From NCBI RefSeq assembly GCF_029024945.1, contig NZ_CP118976.1:434001-498000 (forward strand): a DNA stretch of 64,000 nt, given 5' to 3'. The notes beneath the pieces are model-generated. The model was not told the DNA's origin and made no database searches. It saw nothing but the letters and a program-made list of their open reading frames with translations. The translations under genes were made by a program, and so were the position numbers. This DNA is from Staphylococcus succinus (lineage in GTDB: Bacteria > Bacillota > Bacilli > Staphylococcales > Staphylococcaceae). This document shows, in pieces, positions 33,376 through 43,706 of the stretch (position 1 is its first letter; every line of letters starts with the position of its first letter).

Positions 33376-36357
33376 TTGAATTTTAAATTTCATACTGATA
33401 TAGAAAAACAAAGTGTAAACGCATTACCGAAACATGCTTATTTTGTACCATATACTAATAAGACAGAAGCTTTTTCTAATCCGAAGCGGGAACATATGAA
33501 TAGAGTAACGTTGCTCAATGGAACATGGAAATTTAGATATTTTGAGAGTTTAAATGAGTTTTTAAAGCAGCATGAATTATTAGAATTTGATGAAATTCCT
33601 GTACCAAGCGTTTGGAATTTACATGGATATGATCAATTACAGTATACAAATGTACAATATCCTATTCCATACGATCCTCCTTATGTACCTGAAAAGAATC
33701 CATGTGGTTTTTACCAAAAAGATTTTGATATAAAAAATTACGATGAAAAATTAGACTATCATTTAAACTTTGAAGGTGTAGCTGGTGCATATTATGTATG
33801 GGTAAATCACCAATTTGTAGGATACGGACAAATTGCACATGATATTAATGAATTTGATATTTCTTCATTTGTAAGAGCACAAAATAATAAAATTGAAGTA
33901 TTAGTGTTCAAATATTCGGATGCCACTTATTTTGAGGGTCAAGACATGTTTAGACATTCGGGTATTTTTAGAGATGTTTATGTGGTAGGGAGAAGTAAAA
34001 AACGGATTATTGATTTCAAAATAGAGACAAAATTAGGTGAGTATGAAGCAGCGACGATTGAAGTAGCGATTTTAAAGCAGAAACAAAACCCTGAAGTAAC
34101 TTATCAATTATTAGATAATGAAGGCAATGTTATTGCTGTTGATAATGCAGCATTAGAAGGATTTTCAATCACTGTGCCAGAAGCGAAATTATGGAGTGCA
34201 GAGCGTCCCTATTTATATGAATTATTTGTAATAACAGCGGATGAAGTAATTAGCCAAAAAATCGGAATTAGGGAAGTTACTATTTCTAATAATAAATTAT
34301 TAATCAATGACCAAGCGATTAAATTAAGAGGGGTCAATTACCATGATAGTGATCCTGAAACTGGATATTCAATAAGTAAAGAACGATTACTTGAGGATTT
34401 TAAACTTATGAAAGCAGGCAATTTTAATGCGATTCGTACAGCGCACTATCCAAAGTCCCCGTATTTTTATGAACTTGCGAATCAATATGGCTTTTACGTT
34501 ATGAGCGAAGCAGACCTTGAAACACATGGTGTCGTATTACTATATGGTGAAGAGAATAACGAGGATTATAACCTCATTGCAGATGATAAACGATTTGAGA
34601 AACCCATTATAGAAAGAGTAGTATCATCGATCGTCCCATTGAAAAATTTTACTTCAATTATTTCATGGTCTATGGGCAATGAAGCTGGTTTTGGCTGTAA
34701 CTTTGAGAGGGCGTTGGAACAAGCAAAGCAATTAGATACTACGAGACCATTACATTATGAAGGGGCGTTGTATGCTGAGGATCATCATGATTTATCACTA
34801 ATTGATATGATTAGTAGAATGTATCCTTCTACCGATGAATTGGTACAACGCTATCTATCAAAAGAAGATTTAGATAAACCTATTGTTCTATGTGAGTATG
34901 CACACGCTATGGGAAATTCTCCTGGAGGTCTTAAAGAATATCATGAATTAATGGAGAATTATGATGCGTTTATAGGTGGTTTTGTATGGGAGTGGTGTGA
35001 TCATGCAATCAAAACAACTATCCAAAATGGCACATCGGTATATAGATATGGCGGCGATTTTGGAGAAAAGGTACATGATGGTAACTTTTGTGTAGATGGC
35101 ATTGTGAACCCAGATAGGGTGCCTCATGATAATTATTTTGAATTTCAACAAATACATCGTCCTATTATTTTAAAAGAACACAACGCTACTAATTATATTT
35201 TCGAAAATAGACTGGATTTTGTTGATGTATCTGAAATAATTAATATAATTTGTACAGTAACTCATCGAGACGGTGAAAAGGTTGTATTTGAGCTAGAGTT
35301 ACCTGAATTTAAACCTCATACAATTATCGAAATGAATTTGAGTGAATATATTATGCTAGATACAGTCAGTGATGTTTCATTTGCTTATGTAGTTAAAAAG
35401 GATCAATTATTATTACAAAAAGATACCTATTTAGGTACCGATCAAGTTATTTATAAACGAAGAGATATAGCTGCTTTGAATAACAAGCAGCAAGAAAAGG
35501 TTTCTCTAATCAAGAACACATCACAAGAAGTCGTTGTTAAGTACCAGAATTGGTATTATGTTTTTGATAAACATTGTGGTGTTCTATCGAAAGTGGTGCA
35601 CGAGCAGCATATTTTAGTCAATAACCCTATACAACTTACAGTATGGAGAGCCCCGACAGACAATGATAGTCATGTCAAAGTTGAATGGAAAAAGATGAAT
35701 TATGATTCATTACGTCCAAGAGTTTATGAGACATCTGTGAAGCAACATCATGATGGAAGCGTTACGATTTGTTTCGACCTAGCACTTATAGAAGATCGTC
35801 GACCTAAAGTGATGACAGGGACACTAACATGGAGTGTTTTAAATCAAGGTGAAATATCAGTAGATTACAATATGAAGAAAGAGGCAAGAGCGCCATTTTT
35901 ACCTAGATTCGGTATGACGTTCAAATTATCTGAGCAGTTTGAAGCATTAAAATATTATGGTTTCGGGCCATTCTGTAGTTATATTGATAAAAGAGAAGCA
36001 AGTTATTTAGATATGTTTGAAACAACCGTAACTCAGAATTTTGAACATCATATTATGCCTCAAGAAACAGGAAGTCACATTGATACAAGTTACATCGCAT
36101 TAAGTGATGGCCAGTATCAAGCAGAAGTGATAGCAGAAAAACCAATAAGTTTTAATGCAAAACATTATTCAGATTACCAATTAACGGTAGCTAATCATGA
36201 TGATGAATTAACCGCAGAACCCTATACATTTTTAACTATTGATGAGGGACAAAGTGGTATTGGTACAAATAGCTGTGGGCCTAGACTACCAGAAAAGTAT
36301 CAATTAAACCAATCACAATTTAAATTGAAATATAAAATACATTTTAACAAGCTTTAA
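33376..36357 (+). CDS. lacZ: Beta-galactosidase, GH2 (LacZ/LacH)
   Basis: The 993-residue enzyme hydrolyses lactose to glucose and galactose. Domains follow the LacZ order: jelly roll (about 45-210), Ig-like, TIM barrel (about 310-600), then the C-terminal beta-galactosidase small chain (about 720-990). Acid/base Glu436 lies in ISWSMGNEAGFG and nucleophile Glu507 in VLCEYAHAMGNSPGG. The start is a TTG 9 bases after AGGAG. It has its own upstream region shared with divergent lacR, so it is probably induced directly by LacR. A terminator follows. Confidence 0.95.
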   Translation: MNFKFHTDIEKQSVNALPKHAYFVPYTNKTEAFSNPKREHMNRVTLLNGTWKFRYFESLNEFLKQHELLEFDEIPVPSVWNLHGYDQLQYTNVQYPIPYDPPYVPEKNPCGFYQKDFDIKNYDEKLDYHLNFEGVAGAYYVWVNHQFVGYGQIAHDINEFDISSFVRAQNNKIEVLVFKYSDATYFEGQDMFRHSGIFRDVYVVGRSKKRIIDFKIETKLGEYEAATIEVAILKQKQNPEVTYQLLDNEGNVIAVDNAALEGFSITVPEAKLWSAERPYLYELFVITADEVISQKIGIREVTISNNKLLINDQAIKLRGVNYHDSDPETGYSISKERLLEDFKLMKAGNFNAIRTAHYPKSPYFYELANQYGFYVMSEADLETHGVVLLYGEENNEDYNLIADDKRFEKPIIERVVSSIVPLKNFTSIISWSMGNEAGFGCNFERALEQAKQLDTTRPLHYEGALYAEDHHDLSLIDMISRMYPSTDELVQRYLSKEDLDKPIVLCEYAHAMGNSPGGLKEYHELMENYDAFIGGFVWEWCDHAIKTTIQNGTSVYRYGGDFGEKVHDGNFCVDGIVNPDRVPHDNYFEFQQIHRPIILKEHNATNYIFENRLDFVDVSEIINIICTVTHRDGEKVVFELELPEFKPHTIIEMNLSEYIMLDTVSDVSFAYVVKKDQLLLQKDTYLGTDQVIYKRRDIAALNNKQQEKVSLIKNTSQEVVVKYQNWYYVFDKHCGVLSKVVHEQHILVNNPIQLTVWRAPTDNDSHVKVEWKKMNYDSLRPRVYETSVKQHHDGSVTICFDLALIEDRRPKVMTGTLTWSVLNQGEISVDYNMKKEARAPFLPRFGMTFKLSEQFEALKYYGFGPFCSYIDKREASYLDMFETTVTQNFEHHIMPQETGSHIDTSYIALSDGQYQAEVIAEKPISFNAKHYSDYQLTVANHDDELTAEPYTFLTIDEGQSGIGTNSCGPRLPEKYQLNQSQFKLKYKIHFNKL

Positions 36358-36428
36358 AATTGAAACAATCATGTGATATTTAGGTAGCAGAAGTATGAGG
36401 TAATAAAAATTGTTATAAATTTAGAAGT

Positions 36429-36466
36429 AACTGAAAGATACATTACTTGTGTCTTTCAGTTTTTTG
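36429..36466 (+). terminator. Terminator after lacZ
   Basis: AACTGAAAGA and TCTTTCAGTT pair perfectly and run into six Ts. The following 237 bases to the antiporter gene show no ORF or obvious repeat. Confidence 0.87.
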
Positions 36467-36703
36467 ACGTTTATCTAATGTTAAATAGGTATATAGTTAT
36501 AATGTAAATTTAGACAAAAAGAAAAATAATATAAAAGTGAACTTAATTTGTATATTATGAGTAATAAATGAAGCTTATTTTAATGCGTTACGCTCCAAAT
36601 TTTGGTAGTATGTTTGCTTAATGCTTTTTTGAGTGATATCGTTCGTTGAATTGCATGATTGTAGACGTTTGATAATTAAATGAAATAGAGAGAGGGAGTA
36701 TAC

Positions 36704-38500
36704 GTGTCTTTACTAAATTTGCCACTAATGCTAGTCATTGTTATATTTTTAGCATTAGGTATTTTCAGCCAGTGGTTTGCTTCTAGAATCAAATGGCCAT
36801 CTATTGTAGTTATGGCTATAGTAGGGTTGCTTGTGGGACCTGTGTTTGGCTTAATTAATCCACAAGAAAGTTTAGGAGAATCAGCGTTTAGTCCGTTAGT
36901 GTCTATAGCAGTTGCGATTATACTTTTTGAAGGTAGCAGTAATTTGGATTTTCGTGAGTTAAGAGGTATATCCAAAGCAGTGGTTCGCATTATTACAATT
37001 GGTGCAATTATCGCATGGATTTTAGGTGCAATTACGCTGCACTATGTGCTTGATTTTTCAATTGCAATTTCGTTGGTTTTGGGTGGACTGTTTTTAATAA
37101 CTGGACCAACTGTGATTCAACCCTTATTAAAGCAGGCTAAAGTGCGCAAAAGTGTGGATTCAATATTAAGATGGGAAAGTATTATCCTAGATCCTATTGG
37201 ACCGATGTTAGCGTTAGGTGCATTTTATGTCTTTCAAATTATAGAACAAGGCTTTAACTTACAAATTATTTTGAGTTTTGTCTTACGTTCATTCATTGCT
37301 GTCATTGTTGGATTTGCAGCATCTTATTTATTTATGTGGTTAATTAAACGTGATCTTATACCACAAAATTTAATGCCACCGATTCAATTGGTATTCATCC
37401 TACTGACTTTTGCGATTTGTGATGAATTCCTACCAGAATCAGGTTTATTAGCAGTTACAATATTTGGTTTAATGATGGCTCGAATGAAGCGACATGACCT
37501 CATATTTAAAGAATCAGATCACTTTATTGAAAATATGTCGACAATTATGGTTTCAACCGTATTTATATTGATTACTTCATCGTTGACCTTAGAAGTCTTG
37601 AAAAGTATCTTATCGTGGAAATTATTTATTTTTTGTGCAATTATGATTATTTTAGTTAGACCTTTATCAATTTTGTTAGCTACAATTAATACTGAAATTT
37701 CAAAACGAGAACGAGCAATGGTATCAATGATGGCACCAAGAGGTATCGTTGTGCTAACAGTAGCTCAGTTCTTTGGTGGTTTGTTTGTAGAAAAGGGCAC
37801 ACCGATGGCTGAATATATTACTCCGGTTACTTTTGGCTTGGTATTTGTAACAGTGGTTATTTATGGTTTTAGTTTCTTGCCATTGAGTAAAGTTATGCGG
37901 CTTTCAAGTACAGAACCACCAGGCGTAATCATAGTAGGCGAAAGTGAATTTTCTTTTCATCTCGGTGCGAAGCTAAGAGCGCATCGAATACCAGTTATGA
38001 CATTTAATTTATTTAATAATACATCACAACGTTCCAAAGATTTGGATTTCGAAGTATTTGAAGGTAACTTACTTTCAAGTAATGATCGTATTTATGCAGA
38101 TATGACGCGTTATAATAAATGTTTACTTATGACGCAATCATTTGTCTTTAATAGTTTAGCCTTTAATGAACTTGTACCTGAATTCGGATTGAAAAATGTC
38201 GACATGATGCCAGTGTCATTCACTGATGAACACGCTCGTAGTAATGTCGATGGACCGATTAGAAACCATATTTTATTTGATAAAAATTTCACTTCACATT
38301 GGTTTAATCGTTTTATCGTTAATCATAATATATTAGAAATTCCAGTTTCAAATAAGCGACAATTAACTAAAAATGACATGATCTTATATCATATTAGCGA
38401 TAATAAAGTTGTTACTTTTAAACGTAATAATAGTTTAATTGATGCAGATAATGGCACAATTGGCTATTTGAAAGATGCATATTTACATCAAAATATATAA
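36704..38500 (+). CDS. Cation:proton antiporter, CPA family, with C-terminal TrkA-like domain
   Basis: This 598-residue membrane protein has about 12 hydrophobic helices over residues 1-400 with the antiporter motifs VGLLVGPVFG, ILFEGSSNLDFRELR, GLFLITGPTVIQPLL and MVSMMAPRGIVVLTVAQFF. A cytosolic C-terminal region (about 408-520, PGVIIVGESEFSFHLGAKLRAHRIPVMTFN) looks like a nucleotide-binding TrkA-N domain, so activity may be gated by a nucleotide. It is a NhaP-type Na+ or K+/H+ exchanger. The start is GTG after AGAGGGAG. Confidence 0.85.
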   Translation: MSLLNLPLMLVIVIFLALGIFSQWFASRIKWPSIVVMAIVGLLVGPVFGLINPQESLGESAFSPLVSIAVAIILFEGSSNLDFRELRGISKAVVRIITIGAIIAWILGAITLHYVLDFSIAISLVLGGLFLITGPTVIQPLLKQAKVRKSVDSILRWESIILDPIGPMLALGAFYVFQIIEQGFNLQIILSFVLRSFIAVIVGFAASYLFMWLIKRDLIPQNLMPPIQLVFILLTFAICDEFLPESGLLAVTIFGLMMARMKRHDLIFKESDHFIENMSTIMVSTVFILITSSLTLEVLKSILSWKLFIFCAIMIILVRPLSILLATINTEISKRERAMVSMMAPRGIVVLTVAQFFGGLFVEKGTPMAEYITPVTFGLVFVTVVIYGFSFLPLSKVMRLSSTEPPGVIIVGESEFSFHLGAKLRAHRIPVMTFNLFNNTSQRSKDLDFEVFEGNLLSSNDRIYADMTRYNKCLLMTQSFVFNSLAFNELVPEFGLKNVDMMPVSFTDEHARSNVDGPIRNHILFDKNFTSHWFNRFIVNHNILEIPVSNKRQLTKNDMILYHISDNKVVTFKRNNSLIDADNGTIGYLKDAYLHQNI

Positions 38501-38502
38501 TG

Positions 38503-38546
38503 AAAACCCATTTGCGCTTAATTAAATTTTTGGGCAAATGGGTTTT
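38503..38546. terminator. Bidirectional terminator between the antiporter gene and fbp
   Basis: AAAACCCATTTGC and GCAAATGGGTTTT form a perfect 13-base-pair stem between convergent genes. Confidence 0.9.
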
Positions 38547-38570
38547 AAATTTGTTTTATGTTTTAGGTAT

Positions 38571-40523
38571 TTAGTTTACATAACGATCATGCATCAGTTC
38601 TTTGAGTATGTCTATTTTTTCCTGAATTTCTTGACCTGTATTAGTATCTCTTATTTTTTTTCGTTTCAATTCTTTATCAACAACACGACGAATAGATAAT
38701 TCATCGGCACCGTTAAGTAATACATGTTTTTTTGAATTGAAATGTTGATGTGCTACGAGTTGCATACCAAATGAATTATAAAGTAGCGTGTAGCCGGCGA
38801 TACCAGTTGTTGACTGGTATGCTTTAGAGAAACCACCATCAATCACAATCATTTTACCTTCAGCTTTAATGGGGTTTTCACCATCAATTTCTTTAACCGG
38901 TGTATGTCCATTAATGATATGGCCTTGATCTGGATCGAGTCCAAAGTCTTTAAGCATTTTTCTGCACATATTTACATCTTCACGTAAATGATAATATGGA
39001 TTTTTGGTTTCTTTATGAGCAGATTTATCTTTTATGAAGTAACGTTCGAAAGTTGTCATAGCACGTTTACCAAATAATGAAGAATATTTCCCGGTCCATA
39101 AATACCATACAAGATCTGTTGCCAAATCATCCTCGATGTCTTTGTGATCAAAGGCGACTCTCACATAATCTTCGAAATGGTCTAATAGATCTCTACCATA
39201 ATGTTTAACCCCATCAATAGTCATGGATTCCATCTCTCCATTTTCATCTACAGGAATACAGCCATGTATAAGCAAGTTTCCATTATAAGGCAAATACAGT
39301 TTTCCTTTTTGCATTAAAAATGTCATGTGACGTTTTAATTTTTCAGATTGTTGTACTGACAATAGTAGTTTGTCCATGACCTCAGCTTCTTCTTCAATTA
39401 ATTTATTTGGGTCTTCAGGGTCAATTGTTTGGAAGCAAGTATTATCTAAAGTATATGTTTTTCCATAAAGCGTTGCTTCATTTTTTTCATAATCAATACT
39501 TTCTAATACTAAGCGTTCTTCCATTTCAAAAGTTGGACGACGCTTAATAATAGGTGCTTCTAGTTTGAACTGTATGATTGCGATAGCTTGATGTATCTTA
39601 GTAATTTGTTCTAATTCTGGATCTGTCAATGCTTCAGGATTTTTAGGTCTAAAAGCTAAATTTGAGCCATCATAATATTTTTCAGCAAGTGTTAATAAGG
39701 GACGTAAATTTATACCATAAGCATCTTCTATAATATCTAAATTATCATAGCGAGCACAGATACGTAGTAAATTAGCTAAGCAAACTTTAGATCCTGCATA
39801 GGCACCTATCCATAAAACATCATGATTGCCCCATTGAATATCCACAGAAGGGTACGCAATCAGAGTTTCCATAATTTTGTCAGGTTCAGGGCCACGGTCA
39901 TAAATATCTCCAACAACATGTAAGTGATTGACAACAAGGTGTTGAACAGTAAAGGACAGCCCAATAATTAAATCGTCAGATTGTTCAAGTTCGATGATTT
40001 GATTGATTAGTTTTTCATAATAAGATTGTTTGTTGTTATATTTATTACTTTTATAAAGGAGTTCTTCAATGATAAAAACATAATTTTTAGGTAAAGACTT
40101 TCGTAATTTTGTACGTGTATATTTTGAAGATGCATAAGTAATTAATTTAATTAAACGATTAATGGTTGTAATGTACCATTCATTCAATTCAGATTTAGAG
40201 TTAAAACTATTTTTGATTAATTTTAATTTTTCCTCGGGATAATAAACAAGTGCTGCAAATTCATTAATTTCTCTACGTGTGAGTGTATCTTGAAAGATGT
40301 CATTTATTTTGGAACGCACATTTCCAGAACCGTTGCGTAATACATGTTGGAATGCATGAAATTCTCCATGTAAATCACTAACGAAATGTTCCGTACCCTT
40401 TGGAAGCTCTAGTATAGATTCAAGGTTAATGATTTCTGTAGCTAACTCTTCTTTATTGTTAAATTGTTCAGATAAGAGATCTAAGTATCTCCCCTTCACG
40501 CTTTTGTCTGTTGGTTTACGCAT
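38571..40523 (-). CDS. fbp: Fructose-1,6-bisphosphatase class III
   Basis: Fbp removes the 1-phosphate from fructose-1,6-bisphosphate in gluconeogenesis. The 650-residue protein is a full-length class III enzyme, a Mn-dependent calcineurin-like phosphoesterase with FVSDLHGEFHAFQHVLRNGSG, VGDIYDRGPEPDKIM and IQWGNHDVLW, plus the late INGHTPVKE and IVIDGGFS. GGAGTGA precedes the ATG. It is monocistronic and divergent from putP. Confidence 0.95.
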   Translation of the reverse strand: MRKPTDKSVKGRYLDLLSEQFNNKEELATEIINLESILELPKGTEHFVSDLHGEFHAFQHVLRNGSGNVRSKINDIFQDTLTRREINEFAALVYYPEEKLKLIKNSFNSKSELNEWYITTINRLIKLITYASSKYTRTKLRKSLPKNYVFIIEELLYKSNKYNNKQSYYEKLINQIIELEQSDDLIIGLSFTVQHLVVNHLHVVGDIYDRGPEPDKIMETLIAYPSVDIQWGNHDVLWIGAYAGSKVCLANLLRICARYDNLDIIEDAYGINLRPLLTLAEKYYDGSNLAFRPKNPEALTDPELEQITKIHQAIAIIQFKLEAPIIKRRPTFEMEERLVLESIDYEKNEATLYGKTYTLDNTCFQTIDPEDPNKLIEEEAEVMDKLLLSVQQSEKLKRHMTFLMQKGKLYLPYNGNLLIHGCIPVDENGEMESMTIDGVKHYGRDLLDHFEDYVRVAFDHKDIEDDLATDLVWYLWTGKYSSLFGKRAMTTFERYFIKDKSAHKETKNPYYHLREDVNMCRKMLKDFGLDPDQGHIINGHTPVKEIDGENPIKAEGKMIVIDGGFSKAYQSTTGIAGYTLLYNSFGMQLVAHQHFNSKKHVLLNGADELSIRRVVDKELKRKKIRDTNTGQEIQEKIDILKELMHDRYVN

Positions 40524-41049
40524 TATTTAGGTCACTCCAGTTGTAATATTTTCATTTATATGGTCTACACGTCTGAGTAAAACGCTTCCATTTATATCGT
40601 ATATTGTAGCACTAATTTTGACTGCTTTGTCTATTTCTTATTATATTATGAATTTTAATTAAATTCTAAAATATGGCTTGTTGTATAACATAAATTAATT
40701 GAAAGTTAGGGGGATAGTAGTTAAAACAACTGTAAAGATTATGATTTTAAGGTGTTAATAAGGGAAAAAGAAATTATGTTACTCAAATATATAAAAATGG
40801 TTATTTGTATAAACATTGTAGAAAACATTCATTTTAATGAATGTTAATATGTGTTTTATTACTAATTGAAAAACTAAATACACTATTGGTTATGTAACTT
40901 ATAAAACCCTTTTAAATGTTGATATATAGCTAAAAAGTGCGTTTTGTCGTAATTGAATATAGAATTAATTTATAAAAAGCCCTTTAAAAATCTCTATACT
41001 TTTGTATAATGAATGCATGTAACAAAATTATTTATAGGGGAGTTATTTC
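40524..41049. other. Divergent fbp/putP promoter region
   Basis: This 526-base AT-rich stretch has no coding potential that I can support. It holds a 22-base palindrome at 40824-40845 and a TATAAT at 41005-41010, which is a probable putP -10 box with a poor -35. Confidence 0.6.
40824..40845. repeat. Near-perfect palindrome upstream of putP
   Basis: AACATTCATT and AATGAATGTT are exact 10-base complements separated by TT. The compact dyad is typical of an operator and lies about 160 bases before the putative putP -10. No regulator gene is adjacent. Confidence 0.7.
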
Positions 41050-42597
41050 ATGTTTACATTGGGGGCAACATTGTCGAGCCAAGTTAATCCAAATTGGCAG
41101 ACATATATTATGCTTAGTGCTTACTTCCTAGTGTTATTGATTATTGGGTATTATGGATATAAACAATCAACAGGGAATTTAAGCGAGTATATGTTAGGTG
41201 GTAGAAATATTGGTCCATATGTAACAGCGTTATCTGCAGGTGCATCTGACATGAGTGGATGGATGGTAATGGGCTTGCCAGGCGAAGTGTATACAACTGG
41301 TTTATCAGCAGCATGGCTAGCAATTGGTTTAACAATTGGCGCATACATAAACTATATCGTGGTAGCACCACGTCTTCGTGTATATACAGAGAAGGCTGGA
41401 GATGCAATTACATTGCCAGATTTTTTTAAGAATCGTTTAGATGATCAATCAAATGTGATTAAGATTATTTCCGGTGCAATTATAGTAGTGTTTTTTACGC
41501 TTTATACTCACTCGGGAATGGTATCTGGAGGTAAGTTATTCGATAGTGCATTTGGATTAAATTATCATTTTGGATTAGTTTTAGTAGCTGCAATCGTTAT
41601 TGCATATACATTTTTCGGTGGCTATTTAGCCGTGTCTATAACAGATTTTTTTCAAGGGGTAATCATGTTAATTGCCATGGTAATGGTACCGATAGTTGCA
41701 ATGATGCAATTGAGTGGTCTTGATACATTATCACAAGCAGCAGCGTTAAAACCTACAAACCTAGATTTATTTAGAGGGACGACAGTGATAGGTATTATTT
41801 CGTTCTTTGCTTGGGGCCTAGGTTATTTTGGGCAACCTCATATTATTGTTCGTTTTATGTCTATTAAATCAGTCGCACAACTTAAAACAGCCAGACGTTT
41901 TGGGATAGGGTGGATGATAATTAGCTTATTAGGTGCAGTAGGTGTTGGATTAGTAGGAATTACATTTGTCAATGAAGGCGGTGTAACGCTAGAAGATCCA
42001 GAAACATTATTTATTTTAATGGGACAAATATTATTTCATCCTTTAGTTGGTGGATTCTTATTAGCTGCAATTTTAGCTGCAATTATGAGTACGATTTCTT
42101 CACAACTATTAGTAACATCAAGTTCTTTAACTGAAGATTTCTACAAACTGTTTCGTGGAGAAGCGGCAGCTAAGGCACATGAAAAAGAATTTGTACTTGT
42201 TGGACGTTTATCTGTTATCGTTGTAGCCATCATTTCAATTATAATTGCTTGGTCTCCAAACGATACAATTTTAAATCTTGTAGGTAATGCCTGGGCAGGT
42301 TTTGGTGCAGCATTTGGACCACTTGTTCTATTGTCATTATATTGGAAAGGATTAAGTCGAACTGGTGCAGTAAGTGGGATGTTAGCTGGTGCAATCGTAG
42401 TTGTATTATGGATTGTATATGTTAAACCACTAGGAGAGGTAAATGATTTCTTCAATTTATATGAAATTATACCTGGGTTCTTAACGAGTTTGATAGTAAC
42501 AGTTGTTATTAGTAAGTTTACTAAGAAGCCTCAAATTGATGTTGAATCGGATTTAGAGGAAGTACGACAACTTGTTAAAGGTGACATTAAGAACTAA
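41050..42597 (+). CDS. putP: Sodium/proline symporter PutP
   Basis: This 515-residue SSS-family transporter imports L-proline with Na+ for nutrition and osmoprotection. It shows LSEYMLGGRNIGPYVTALSAGASDMSGWMVMGLPGEVY, LPDFFKNRL, the Na+-site region ITDFFQGVIMLIAMV and AAILAAIMSTISSQLLVTSSSLTEDFYK, with 13 predicted helices, close to S. aureus PutP. GGGGAG precedes the ATG. It is monocistronic between two opposing terminators. Confidence 0.93.
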   Translation: MFTLGATLSSQVNPNWQTYIMLSAYFLVLLIIGYYGYKQSTGNLSEYMLGGRNIGPYVTALSAGASDMSGWMVMGLPGEVYTTGLSAAWLAIGLTIGAYINYIVVAPRLRVYTEKAGDAITLPDFFKNRLDDQSNVIKIISGAIIVVFFTLYTHSGMVSGGKLFDSAFGLNYHFGLVLVAAIVIAYTFFGGYLAVSITDFFQGVIMLIAMVMVPIVAMMQLSGLDTLSQAAALKPTNLDLFRGTTVIGIISFFAWGLGYFGQPHIIVRFMSIKSVAQLKTARRFGIGWMIISLLGAVGVGLVGITFVNEGGVTLEDPETLFILMGQILFHPLVGGFLLAAILAAIMSTISSQLLVTSSSLTEDFYKLFRGEAAAKAHEKEFVLVGRLSVIVVAIISIIIAWSPNDTILNLVGNAWAGFGAAFGPLVLLSLYWKGLSRTGAVSGMLAGAIVVVLWIVYVKPLGEVNDFFNLYEIIPGFLTSLIVTVVISKFTKKPQIDVESDLEEVRQLVKGDIKN

Positions 42598-42726
42598 CAA
42601 TTATAATTTATTTAGGGGTTAAATTATGATTGATAATTAAACAAAGTACTAGACTTAGCACTTCTTTGATTTGTATTACTTAATATCAATTGTCTAGATG
42701 AAAAAGGGAGAAATATAGAGAACGTG

Positions 42727-42762
42727 AAAGACTAACTTCAAAGGGGGAGTTAGTCTTTTTTT
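42727..42762 (+). terminator. Terminator after putP
   Basis: AAAGACTAAC and GTTAGTCTTT form the stem, followed by a T run. Confidence 0.87.
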
Positions 42763-42766
42763 ACAT

Positions 42767-42794
42767 CAAAAAAGGACTACGCTTACGTAGCCCT
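42767..42794 (-). terminator. Terminator after the DedA gene
   Basis: On the minus strand GGGCTACG and CGTAGTCC pair around TAAG and are followed by TTTTTT. Confidence 0.82.
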
Positions 42795-42807
42795 TAATAG
42801 TAAGAAA

Positions 42808-43416
42808 TTACTGTGCACGATTTTTTTTGAATAAATAATAAAAAATATAAATGATTGCTAAAAAAATAATTGCGTACATAATATAAGAGTATGTATGTAA
42901 TCCGTTCATTAATACATCCCAACTGCCACTTAGCACACTACCTAAATAAATTAAAGCGAAATTCCAAATTGTCGTACCAATTAATGATAATATGACAAAA
43001 ATAAAAATGTTCATTCTATTAATCCCAGCAGGAATAGTAATAAGTACACGTAATACAGGGATAAATCGACATATAAATACTGCGATTGGACCATAATGTT
43101 TAAACCAGTTATTCGCGCGTTCTACGTCTTTGCCTCTGAGCTTAATCCATTTTCCATATTTATCCACAAAACGGTATAAACGTTTTTCTGAAACGAGTCT
43201 ACTGATATAGTAGAGTACAATTAATCCTATAAGAGAAGCGAATGTAGATATGATAAACAGCGTGCCGATGGATAAGTCAGATTTAACAGACATTAAGCCA
43301 GCAAAGGTTAATATAATTTCAGAGGGTATAAAAGGTAGTATATTTTCTAATAATATTAGTATCGCAATGGCTGCATAGCCCCATGTGCTGATAAAATTAG
43401 TAAGTATTTGTTCCAT
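42808..43416 (-). CDS. DedA-family membrane protein
   Basis: The 202-residue protein has the DedA/SNARE-associated (VTT) domain: ENILPFIPSEIILTFAGLM with the conserved acidic residue, a middle amphipathic region and the signature FKHYGPIAVFICRFIPVLRVLITIPAGINRMN with essential arginines, followed by GTTIWNFALIYLGSVLSG. DedA proteins act in membrane homeostasis; some flip undecaprenyl phosphate or phosphatidylethanolamine. I start it at the ATG at 43416, though AAAGGAG lies rather far, at 14 bases. It is divergent from the MFS gene. Confidence 0.85.
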   Translation of the reverse strand: MEQILTNFISTWGYAAIAILILLENILPFIPSEIILTFAGLMSVKSDLSIGTLFIISTFASLIGLIVLYYISRLVSEKRLYRFVDKYGKWIKLRGKDVERANNWFKHYGPIAVFICRFIPVLRVLITIPAGINRMNIFIFVILSLIGTTIWNFALIYLGSVLSGSWDVLMNGLHTYSYIMYAIIFLAIIYIFYYLFKKNRAQ

Positions 43417-43616
43417 AATTATGAAATGAGCTCCTTTGAAAATGAACGTATTATTATTGCTTTTTAAGCATTTGCATTCATTATAGTCCAATTTAGAGAA
43501 TTGTGCAGAAAAAGTTACTACTACTTTAGTATGAATTCATTCTAAAAAGATAAGATTTATTTTTTAAGATAAGTTTAAATAAATTCCTTTTATAAGAGTA
43601 ATATGTAAAAAAAGAT

Positions 43617-43630
43617 TGTAAGCGATTACA
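43617..43630. promoter_or_regulatory. cre site upstream of the ACS transporter gene
   Basis: TGTAAGCGATTACA fits the cre consensus TGWNANCGNTNWCA at all fixed positions, 77 bases before the MFS gene. This marks the gene as a carbon-source transporter under CcpA. Confidence 0.85.
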
Positions 43631-43706
43631 CGATGTGGTAATATCTAGGAAACACAATAGGTCATATGATGACTAGTAACTTTAAGGGAGAAAGTGTGGA
43701 GAGAAT

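Noticed and set aside
40574..40587. GTAAAACGCTTCCA as a cre upstream of fbp
   Set aside because: Three mismatches to the consensus, including the first two bases.
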